Shown here piece by piece: positions 9,818-17,078 of a stretch of DNA of 64,000 nt. The stretch comes from an uncultured Bacteroides sp. (GTDB taxonomy: Bacteria > Bacteroidota > Bacteroidia > Bacteroidales > Bacteroidaceae). The notes under the pieces were generated by a model. That model was not told the origin of the DNA, made no database searches, and worked only from the letters and a program-made list of their open reading frames with translations. Every line of letters begins with the position of its first letter. Position 1 is the stretch's first letter. The stretch is taken from assembly GCF_963677685.1 (NCBI RefSeq), contig NZ_OY782186.1, positions 2,418,001 to 2,482,000 on the forward strand, written 5' to 3'. The translations under genes and the position numbers were made by a program.

Positions 9818-10156
9818 TCACGAAAAAAAATCTGATTGGTAATATATGAATAATTAAAATGCAAAGATCACCCATATCATCAGAAAGATTTAATTTTATT
9901 AATTCTATTCTATCAACACACAAAGAAGAACACGTCTTTTACAGAGATTACCCGACAAATAATTGCAGATAGACAACTTTTTAATAAAAGTCGTTTTATT
10001 GTTTAGAAAGGGCAAATATAGAAAATATCAACTCATAATAAGATAAAATGTAAAAAAAGACAAGAATAAAAGATTTATAGGCCTATTTTGTCATTAAAAA
10101 ATTATTTTTGCAAGATATAGAATAAATTAGTATCGATTCTAATAAAAAATATCACT
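9818..10156. other. Divergent intergenic region between the sigma factor and the glutamine amidotransferase gene
   Basis: An AT-rich stretch with no coding sequence that I can support. On the plus strand TATTTTTG at 10103-10110 matches the Bacteroides -7 consensus TAnnTTTG about 46 bases before the amidotransferase ATG, but there is no TTTG at the correct -33 distance. On the minus strand the complement of CAAATATA (10013-10020) gives TATATTTG, also without a good -33 box. Neither promoter is certain. I see no hairpin terminator or repeat. Confidence 0.4.
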
Positions 10157-10861
10157 ATGAAAATAAATATCTTAGTATGCGACTGGTTTGAAGATATTTT
10201 GCCGGATTTTCTTCCTACTTTTCCCACTCTGTTTTACAATCTCTTCAATGCGGTAGAGCCCCAGACAGAGTATCAATTATTCGACGTTCAGAAAGGAGAA
10301 TTTCCAACTGAATTACAAAAAGACGAACTATATCTTATCACCGGTAGCCGCGCGGGAGCTTATGAAAATGAATCATGGATAAAGGATTTACTCGATTTTA
10401 TTCGTAAAGCACATCATAACCAAGTGAGAATAGCAGGAATCTGTTTCGGGCATCAAGCCATAGCAGAAGCTCTAGGGGGTAAGGTAGAACCTTCTCCTAA
10501 AGGATGGGGAACCGGAATCAGAGTTTCAAAAGTCATCCATCCAAAAGCTTTCGAATATTTCCCTGATAAAGAAATGCGCCTTTGCTATAACCACAACGAT
10601 CAGGTAGTAACCCTGCCACCTGAAGCTGAACTGATAGCTACCAGTGATTTCTGTGAAAATGAAGCTTTTATTATCGGAGACCACATTCTTTCCTTTCAGG
10701 GACATCCAGAATATAATATCAAATACGCCCAATATCTTTTAAACACTGCTGACGAAAAAGAAAAGCGTACGATTCAGAAAGCAGAAAAGTCTTTGATACA
10801 ATATACCGCCCAAGGATTGGAAGTTGCCAGATGGATGATGACACGGGATAAAACAGTGTAA
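10157..10861 (+). CDS. Class I glutamine amidotransferase-like protein
   Basis: A 234-residue single-domain GATase1. The nucleophile elbow GICFGHQ places the catalytic Cys at residue 96; the His-Glu pair is in FQGHPEYN (His183, Glu185). There is no synthetase domain, so it hydrolyses glutamine or a related gamma-glutamyl compound for an unknown partner or is a stand-alone gamma-glutamyl hydrolase of the YfeJ type. It is a single gene between divergent and convergent neighbours, and a terminator-like hairpin follows at once. Function beyond the fold is not shown by the sequence. Confidence 0.85.
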   Translation: MKINILVCDWFEDILPDFLPTFPTLFYNLFNAVEPQTEYQLFDVQKGEFPTELQKDELYLITGSRAGAYENESWIKDLLDFIRKAHHNQVRIAGICFGHQAIAEALGGKVEPSPKGWGTGIRVSKVIHPKAFEYFPDKEMRLCYNHNDQVVTLPPEAELIATSDFCENEAFIIGDHILSFQGHPEYNIKYAQYLLNTADEKEKRTIQKAEKSLIQYTAQGLEVARWMMTRDKTV

Positions 10862-10866
10862 TCATT

Positions 10867-10921
10867 GAAAAAAAATAGCCTTCTAACTATTGAAATTATA
10901 AATTCAACGATTAGAAGGCTA
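10867..10921 (-). terminator. Intrinsic terminator between convergent genes
   Basis: The 11-base arms tagccttctaa (10876-10886) and ttagaaggcta (10911-10921) pair perfectly around a 24-base loop. Read on the minus strand the hairpin is followed by a run of eight T, so it should end the PspC transcript coming from 10959. It also lies just after the amidotransferase stop and may act in both directions, although the plus-strand side has no T run. Confidence 0.75.
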
Positions 10922-10958
10922 AAGAGATATTTATGAAATACTTAGCAAGTGTTAGTTG

Positions 10959-12104
10959 CTACATGGGTGCCCTAAAGAATATAGCCGTATCATTCAGAAA
11001 AGGTATTTGCCAATGCATTTGAGAAAAACAAAGAACGAATACACCTAGACTAACAAGCCACAAAACCAACAGAGTGATCTTTAATCCGGAAGCCATAGGA
11101 TTCCAGGAAAAGATAAGTTGAAAAAGTGCATGAAGGATGGAAGCTAAAGGAATACCCACCACCAACACGCCTGCAATACAAGCTACAATAATGGCAAGCG
11201 GAGAAGTGGAGACAAGAGACCAGTCTATGGAAGGCAGCATGTGATATAATACACTTCCACCTCCTATCATTGCAGCAATAGCACCGATCACCAATGCCAT
11301 GAAGGCAATAGCCAATACAAATAACACAGGACTAAAAACGAGTGCCAAGATTATCAAGCAAGCTTTCAAGATAATCCCCACAATAGACACAAGAGCATCC
11401 CCTACTTTTTGTAGATTAGAGCGTGAGCTTTCAGAATGCATATAGGTGCTTACTTTCTCAAAACCATCTGTTACTGTTTTACCAATATTCTCCATCGTAA
11501 CTGCCTCACCGCGCATATTCAACTTATCCGTTGCACTAACAGCCTCAGGGATAACAATCCAGCCAATAATATACAACGGTATTAAAGAACCAAATCCGAA
11601 GAAAGGAAAGCCTATTAACGGCAAGCTAATACCAAAGCCCCCGAAAAAGAGCAATACCAATAAGATGATGCGAAGTAACGTCACATCCCAGCCCATATAA
11701 GCAGCCAAACCACCTAGAACACCGCCTAGAACTTTATTGTCAGGATTCCTAAATAAACGCTTCCGAGTAGTATTATATATATTCGATGAAGAAGCTTTTG
11801 TTTCCGAGTTGAAAGAAGAAGATTCCCCCTCTTCAGAGTCCTCACCCATTAAATCTTCTGGTTTTCCTACCCGGGCAATCACCTCTTCCACACAAGCAAT
11901 GGTAATGACCTGAGTAGCCCCTGTAATTTTTTCTGTGAAAAGTTCAGAGACTCTATTTTCAATATCCGCCACAATTTCTTCCGCACTCTCTTTTTTAGAA
12001 AAGTGAAGTTTCAGGTTCCGTAAATAGTCGTCTAACAACCGATAGGCATCTTCGTCTATATGAAACACTATTCCGCCTAAATTTACAGTCAATGTTTTTT
12101 TCAT
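10959..12104 (-). CDS. PspC domain-containing membrane protein
   Basis: A 381-residue inner-membrane protein. Residues 1-100 are cytoplasmic, with an N-terminal stretch (KKTLTVNLGGIVFHIDEDAY) often found fused to PspC in Bacteroidetes. The PspC domain spans about 112-175 (NKVLGGVLGGLAAYMGWD followed by a long hydrophobic segment). Further hydrophobic segments follow to the C-terminus, making about five or six membrane spans. PspC-type proteins sense or respond to envelope stress. It lies 12 bases after the PadR gene and is almost certainly cotranscribed with it; padR-pspC pairs are common in this phylum. The exact signal is unknown. Confidence 0.85.
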   Translation of the reverse strand: MKKTLTVNLGGIVFHIDEDAYRLLDDYLRNLKLHFSKKESAEEIVADIENRVSELFTEKITGATQVITIACVEEVIARVGKPEDLMGEDSEEGESSSFNSETKASSSNIYNTTRKRLFRNPDNKVLGGVLGGLAAYMGWDVTLLRIILLVLLFFGGFGISLPLIGFPFFGFGSLIPLYIIGWIVIPEAVSATDKLNMRGEAVTMENIGKTVTDGFEKVSTYMHSESSRSNLQKVGDALVSIVGIILKACLIILALVFSPVLFVLAIAFMALVIGAIAAMIGGGSVLYHMLPSIDWSLVSTSPLAIIVACIAGVLVVGIPLASILHALFQLIFSWNPMASGLKITLLVLWLVSLGVFVLCFSQMHWQIPFLNDTAIFFRAPM

Positions 12105-12116
12105 TTTATTTTTCTT

Positions 12117-12452
12117 TTAGTTTTGTTCAATACCTGCAATATGATTTACCGTTTCATTCAACTCTTCCCAAGAAAGCCGTAACTCTTTAAGAAAAATCTC
12201 ACCCTTCTCCGTTATACGGTAATATTTACGGGGAGGCCCCTGAGTAGATTCTATCCATTCATAGCCTAACAATTCATCATTTTTCAAACGGGTCAATAAT
12301 GGGTATAATGTACCTTCTACCACAATAAGCTTCGCCTCTTTCAATTTTTGAATAATATCCGAAGCATAAGCTTGCTCTTTGTGCAGCAATAACATGATGC
12401 AATATTCAAGCATTCCTTTGCGCATCTGCGACTTTACATTATCTACATTCAT
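12117..12452 (-). CDS. PadR family transcriptional regulator
   Basis: A 111-residue winged-helix repressor. The family signature is clear: KGMLEYCIMLLLHKEQAYASDI, given here as KGMLEYCIMLLL and QAYASDIIQKLKEAKL, then VEGTLYPLLTRLKNDELL and GPPRKYYRITEKGE in the wing. The short C-terminus makes it a small (subfamily 2-like) PadR. It is the first gene of the padR-pspC operon, and an inverted repeat overlaps its promoter's -33 box, suggesting that it represses its own operon. The inducer cannot be read from the sequence. Confidence 0.93.
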   Translation of the reverse strand: MNVDNVKSQMRKGMLEYCIMLLLHKEQAYASDIIQKLKEAKLIVVEGTLYPLLTRLKNDELLGYEWIESTQGPPRKYYRITEKGEIFLKELRLSWEELNETVNHIAGIEQN

Positions 12453-12472
12453 AGCTCAATTGTTTTACAACA

Positions 12473-12503
12473 CAAACATAGGTATTATTTAGTACTATGC
12501 AAA
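12473..12503 (-). promoter_or_regulatory. Promoter of the padR-pspC operon
   Basis: On the minus strand TTTG (complement of 12500-12503) is followed after exactly 19 bases by TATGTTTG (complement of 12473-12480). This is a perfect match to the Bacteroides vegetative promoter TTTG-N19-TAnnTTTG, and it is about 20 bases upstream of the padR ATG. Confidence 0.85.
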
Positions 12504-12512
12504 ACATAGTAC
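12492..12512. promoter_or_regulatory. Putative PadR operator (inverted repeat)
   Basis: Eight-base perfect arms gtactatg and catagtac flank a five-base spacer caaaa. The repeat covers the -33 box of the padR promoter, a position where a bound dimer would block RNA polymerase. PadR proteins typically bind dyads of this size near their own gene. Binding is inferred. Confidence 0.65.
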
Positions 12513-12604
12513 CTTATTTTTTAATTAATTAACTTTTAGCTTATTCAAAAAAAGGAACAGAAATAAAAAAATAACTATATTCGCAACATAAAAAAGCAAT
12601 ATAA

Positions 12605-13114
12605 ATGTTTACTCTAAGAAAAGCAGCCATAGCCGATTGTGAGCTGATCAACGAATTGGCCAAAGAGATATTTCCCAAAACCTATGAAGAGATTTTGTCC
12701 AAAGAACAACTGGAATATATGTTTGAGTGGATGTACTCTATTGACAATTTGCATAAACAGATGAATGAAGGACACCAATATTTTATTGCTTATAAAGAGG
12801 ATAAGGCCTGTGGATATATATCCATTCAACAAGAAGAGAATGACCTTTTTCATCTGCAAAAAATCTATGTACTCCCTTCCTTTCAAAATATGCATGTGGG
12901 TAGCTTCCTATTCCGTAAAGCCATAGAATATATTAGAAGCATACACCCGCAAAAATGCACGATAGAGCTAAACGTAAACAGAGAAAATAAAGCTGTAGAG
13001 TTTTATGAGCGCATGGGAATGCAGAAAATCCGTCAAGGAGATTTTCACATCGGCAACGGATATTATATGAATGATTACATCATGGGGCTAACACTGGAAT
13101 CAGCAACTTCCTGA
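12605..13114 (+). CDS. GNAT family N-acetyltransferase
   Basis: A 169-residue acetyltransferase with the acetyl-CoA-binding loop in motif A (LQKIYVLPSFQNMHVGSFLF, with the Q/R-x-x-G-x-G/A position filled by QNMHVG) and the motif B region ELNVNRENKAVEFYERMGM. Its substrate is unknown. The gene is transcribed toward hemG and its last 40 bases overlap the end of that gene on the opposite strand. A TATATTCG at about 12577 is one mismatch from the -7 consensus. Confidence 0.88.
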   Translation: MFTLRKAAIADCELINELAKEIFPKTYEEILSKEQLEYMFEWMYSIDNLHKQMNEGHQYFIAYKEDKACGYISIQQEENDLFHLQKIYVLPSFQNMHVGSFLFRKAIEYIRSIHPQKCTIELNVNRENKAVEFYERMGMQKIRQGDFHIGNGYYMNDYIMGLTLESATS

Positions 13115-14469
13115 GCCATACAGAAAGCTTGCTTGATACGATCTGCAAGTCCGATACCATCACGAATGCTTCCACCTAAAATTAAACCCGGATAAGTCCG
13201 CTGCAAATGAGAAATTGCTTCCAATCGACTTTCACTATCCGCTTCATATTGAGGTATTGCCCATTTATGACGGAAAACATGCAGTTTATCAGGTTCCGTA
13301 CCAACAGGATAGCCCAACATACGATGAAGAGAATCCACCACCAGATCTTTTAGCTCATCATCACGAAGATCAAGCAACTCGGGATGCTTCATCCCTCCCA
13401 CAAAGAAAGAGAGTGAAGCCCCATTTTCAGGAGCTCTCCCTGCATAGCAAGAGGAATTAAACAAGATACCTAGAACACGCTCTTTTTCTACTCCCGGTAT
13501 TAATCCTCCAAAAGCTTGGGGGACATTTTTTCCGTCTTTCATCCCTACCCCTACCTGAATAACAGGAGCATACCTCAAAGAAACAATAGGTGCTAACTGT
13601 TCCGCAGCAAGAAACGGGAACAGAGAAGGCATAGCATAAGCAGGCACAGTAGAGATTACATGTTTAGCATGAATTAGCTCATTAGTAGTACCAAGATTGA
13701 TCAACCATTCTTTGCCTGCAGGAGTTATCTGAAGTTGTTCTCCAAGAGAAAGGCGCATATTGTCAGACGTTACTTTTGCAGAGAGCGCAACTACCAGCGA
13801 GGCAAACCCTCCCTTTACAGAAAAGACCTCTTTCGATATACCTTGCTGCTTTTCTGCAAGTAAAATAGGCCGCCGCTTAATGGCTCCACGTACAAAGCTT
13901 CCATATTCAGCATCCAAACGATAGAGCTTAGGCATGGCAAAACGAGTTATCAGTTTCTCCGGATCTCCAGCATAAATACCGGAAATGAAAGGATCTACAG
14001 CATAATCAAGATAAGATTTTCCAAGACGACGACGAGTCAGTGAAGCAATACTTTCTAAAGGATCACGCCCTTTGCAACGGAAAGGTTCGAACAAGATCCT
14101 TATCTTATCAGACCAAGTAAACAGTGGTGTTGCAATGGCGGCTTTATGTCCCGCAGGCAAAGGATGAAAAGCTCCTTTTTTCCAGATAAGGCGTACTTTA
14201 GATTCTTTTCGAGCAATCTCCAACGTGCACTCATCCTCCAAGGCTTTAAATAATTGAACAACTTCCATGTTAGAAACCACTCCGGTGTTAGGTCCCGATT
14301 CAAAAACAAAACCTTCATCGTATATCGTATGAAGTTGTCCTCCCACCTGATCTTTCTTTTCAAGCAAAAGAACTTTCAATCCTTTTTGCATCAATGTAAA
14401 GGTAGTGACCAATCCCGTAATTCCGGCACCAATAACAACTACATCTACCTCTTTTTCTATCTTTTCCAT
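13075..14469 (-). CDS. hemG: Protoporphyrinogen oxidase (HemG/HemY type, FAD-dependent)
   Basis: About 464 residues. The N-terminus has the dinucleotide-binding motif VVVIGAGITGL followed by LLLEKKDQVGGQLHT, and the C-terminus ends with the second FAD motif LILGGSIRDGIGLADRIKQA. This is the HemY-like flavoprotein that oxidises protoporphyrinogen IX to protoporphyrin IX, the penultimate heme step. The ATG at 14469 is used because the codon at 14478 is TTG. It is last in a four-gene run after hemN with an 18-27 base gap. In an anaerobe the electron acceptor is probably not oxygen. Its 3' end overlaps the convergent GNAT gene. Confidence 0.92.
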   Translation of the reverse strand: MEKIEKEVDVVVIGAGITGLVTTFTLMQKGLKVLLLEKKDQVGGQLHTIYDEGFVFESGPNTGVVSNMEVVQLFKALEDECTLEIARKESKVRLIWKKGAFHPLPAGHKAAIATPLFTWSDKIRILFEPFRCKGRDPLESIASLTRRRLGKSYLDYAVDPFISGIYAGDPEKLITRFAMPKLYRLDAEYGSFVRGAIKRRPILLAEKQQGISKEVFSVKGGFASLVVALSAKVTSDNMRLSLGEQLQITPAGKEWLINLGTTNELIHAKHVISTVPAYAMPSLFPFLAAEQLAPIVSLRYAPVIQVGVGMKDGKNVPQAFGGLIPGVEKERVLGILFNSSCYAGRAPENGASLSFFVGGMKHPELLDLRDDELKDLVVDSLHRMLGYPVGTEPDKLHVFRHKWAIPQYEADSESRLEAISHLQRTYPGLILGGSIRDGIGLADRIKQAFCMAQEVADSSVSPMM

Positions 14470-14496
14470 TTTTATCAATTATCTCTTAGCCAATAT

Positions 14497-15867
14497 TTAA
14501 ACAGGCTTAGAATATCTTTTAGCTCCTTCTTCCCTCATCAACGGATCGAATACAGCAGCCACATTTCTGACGTAAAGTTTTCCCTCTTCCGTCATCTTAA
14601 TCTCTTCCGCACTATACGTTATGATACCATCAGCAGCCATTTCTTTCAACTTATCATTATCATAAGAAATGCCATCTTTGAGAGTTTCAAGAGATATACC
14701 CATCTGTTGTGCAAGCTTTGCCCAATTTAGTTTGTAATTGCACATCAATGCAGTGATAACCTCACGAGCCAACTGCTGTTCAGTAGTCAGCTGATATCCT
14801 CTCATTACAGGTAGATGTCCCTCGCCCACCAACTGGATATATTCATTTATACCTCGAATATTCTGACTGTAAGCATTCGCCAACTGACTGATAGCCGTCA
14901 CGCCAAAAGCATAGACCTGCCCCGTAGTAGCTCGTGTGCAATATCCTTGAAAATTACGATGAAGTATTCCATTTTGTAGAGCAACATTCAACGAGTCTTC
15001 CGGTAGCACAAAGTGATCAAGCCCCACAGGAGTGTAACCCGAAGCAGTAAGAATATCACCTGCTCTAAGGTACATATCACGTTTAGACTCAGCTTCAGGA
15101 AGACCCAATCTCTCCAATTTAAGCTGATTCTTGTTAACCCAAGGCACATGTGCATACGAGAAAGTGACCAAGCGATCAGGTTTTAGAGCCACAGCACGAC
15201 TGATAGTCTTTGCAAATCCTTCCACTGTCTGTCGGGGAAGTCCATAAATAAAATCAAAGTTGACCGATAAATGATGAGCGTGTAAAAGAGCAATGACTTC
15301 TTCTATAGGTAAAAGAGAAGGCACTCGATTAACCCCTTTCAAAACCTCTTCATCAAAATCCTGTATTCCGATACTGCAACGGTTGAAACCAGCTTCAATA
15401 AGCTGCAACCACTTCTTTTCATTCAGATAACCCGGATGGCACTCTATCGCAATCTCCGGATGCTCAATGCAAGCAAAAGAAGATAGAAACATCTCATTTA
15501 TTTCTTTCAGATAGTGCAGCGGAATAGCCGTAGGAGTACCTCCACCATAATGAATTTGTGAAATCTTCCTGTTCTTATCAATCAATGGCAATAAAGCACT
15601 AATTTCTTTTTTTACCGCTTCCATATATGCAGAAACAACATCTGCCTTACCCATCGGATAAGAGTTACAACCACAATAGTGACACATGCGGGGACAAAAA
15701 GGAACATGTATGTAAAAGGAGATATTCTGAGGGTTGCTTTGATTAGAGGCAATCACCGACTCATAATACTTATCCGCCGTAAATCCTTCATGAAAATAAT
15801 TAGCCGGAGGATAACTGGTATAGCGAGGAGTCGGTATATTATATTTTGAAAGTAAATCTAAATCCAT
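14497..15867 (-). CDS. hemN: Oxygen-independent coproporphyrinogen III oxidase HemN
   Basis: A 456-residue radical SAM enzyme, the normal length for HemN. The N-terminus PRYTSYPPANYF is the family hallmark, and the Cx3Cx2C iron-sulfur motif CPRMCHYC places the ligands at residues 58, 62 and 65, followed by GC. GGGTPTAIP binds SAM. It converts coproporphyrinogen III to protoporphyrinogen IX without oxygen. Its start overlaps the MFS stop by ten bases, so translation is probably coupled. Next downstream is hemG, the following step in the pathway. Confidence 0.96.
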   Translation of the reverse strand: MDLDLLSKYNIPTPRYTSYPPANYFHEGFTADKYYESVIASNQSNPQNISFYIHVPFCPRMCHYCGCNSYPMGKADVVSAYMEAVKKEISALLPLIDKNRKISQIHYGGGTPTAIPLHYLKEINEMFLSSFACIEHPEIAIECHPGYLNEKKWLQLIEAGFNRCSIGIQDFDEEVLKGVNRVPSLLPIEEVIALLHAHHLSVNFDFIYGLPRQTVEGFAKTISRAVALKPDRLVTFSYAHVPWVNKNQLKLERLGLPEAESKRDMYLRAGDILTASGYTPVGLDHFVLPEDSLNVALQNGILHRNFQGYCTRATTGQVYAFGVTAISQLANAYSQNIRGINEYIQLVGEGHLPVMRGYQLTTEQQLAREVITALMCNYKLNWAKLAQQMGISLETLKDGISYDNDKLKEMAADGIITYSAEEIKMTEEGKLYVRNVAAVFDPLMREEGAKRYSKPV

Positions 15868-17063
15868 CGTAAAATCTTTTTAAAATGAGTCGAGACATAA
15901 AGCAAAGAGAGCAATGCCAGAGATATTTCAAAAAGGAATAGCGTGCTATAGCCCATCTTATCGGCTAATTTACCACTGCCTATAGCGATAATCATGCTGC
16001 CAACATGCATCAACACTATTTGCAGGGTGAAATCAGTCCCCTCTCTGCCAACACGTACATAATCCATTGCAATAGTATAAACCAATACGGTAGAAAGCCC
16101 GTAGCAAAACCACAAGCAAAAAATAGCAACATACAACCATGAACCTACAAGCATCCCCATACTGGAAAGACTAAAAAACAAAGCTGTTGTAAACAAGATA
16201 GAGCAAGCATAAAGTATTGCCGCACTCTCTCTTCCTATTCGCCGAATAGTATAACCACTAAGAAAAGATCCCAAGCAACCGGAAAGGGATCCAAAAATGC
16301 TAAAGATAAGTCCAATCTCTCCTATGGGATAACCTAGATCGACCATCCAGGGTTTCATCATTGCTAACGTCCCTATCAATCCTCCGTTAAAGAGAAAAAG
16401 GAAAACTAACTGCGAGAAAATGTTAGGCTGTTTGAAGAACAAAAGAATATCTTTCATACTAATGGGTATGCAATCCATGCGACCAGCAAAACGCCGATCA
16501 CGATAAGATGCCAAAGGAAGTAACATTAAAATTAAGAACACAGACAAACCTACTAGCATTAGCGTCCAGCCGATATATTTGTAGAGAACGAGCAATAATC
16601 CTCCTCCAACTAACGAACCAGCAAAACTACCCATACTCTGCATGCTGTTTCCCCAACTCCGGTCTTTTCTTTTAAAGGAAATAGCTGTCAAAGCATCCGT
16701 TGCAATGTCTTGCGTAGCAGAAGCAACAAATGATAAAATAATAAGGCACATTATCAATATAAAATTGACCTTCAAATCGAGAAAGGCAATCATCAATATA
16801 AGGAGAGCATAGATTATTTCAGAATAAAAAATCCATCGTTTATAAGAAAACAATCCAAATGTCTGCTTGTCAACAAGCGGCGCCCACAAAAATTTGGCTA
16901 TCCAAGGAAGTTTTATCAGCTGTAATAAACCAATGGATGTTAGTGAAAAATTGTCCTGCCGCATCAGTACAGGCAAAAGAGTACTAAAAAGACTCATTGG
17001 CACAGATTGTGCTATGTATAGAGAGAAAAAAGTAAAATGTTTCTTAAGCTGCCCTTCCTGCAT
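15858..17063 (-). CDS. AmpG-like MFS permease, candidate porphyrin importer
   Basis: A 401-residue protein with about 12 hydrophobic segments and major facilitator features. The opening (FFSLYIAQSVPMSLFSTLLP then LQLIKLPWIAKFLWAPLVDK) resembles the AmpG/Fpt family rather than sugar porters. AmpG itself imports muropeptides, but here the gene lies between a TonB receptor (15-base gap) and hemN (10-base overlap), which makes a porphyrin or tetrapyrrole precursor the likelier cargo. That substrate is inferred from context only. Confidence 0.82.
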   Translation of the reverse strand: MQEGQLKKHFTFFSLYIAQSVPMSLFSTLLPVLMRQDNFSLTSIGLLQLIKLPWIAKFLWAPLVDKQTFGLFSYKRWIFYSEIIYALLILMIAFLDLKVNFILIMCLIILSFVASATQDIATDALTAISFKRKDRSWGNSMQSMGSFAGSLVGGGLLLVLYKYIGWTLMLVGLSVFLILMLLPLASYRDRRFAGRMDCIPISMKDILLFFKQPNIFSQLVFLFLFNGGLIGTLAMMKPWMVDLGYPIGEIGLIFSIFGSLSGCLGSFLSGYTIRRIGRESAAILYACSILFTTALFFSLSSMGMLVGSWLYVAIFCLWFCYGLSTVLVYTIAMDYVRVGREGTDFTLQIVLMHVGSMIIAIGSGKLADKMGYSTLFLFEISLALLSLLYVSTHFKKILRWI

Positions 17064-17078
17064 AAAAGTATTCCATTT

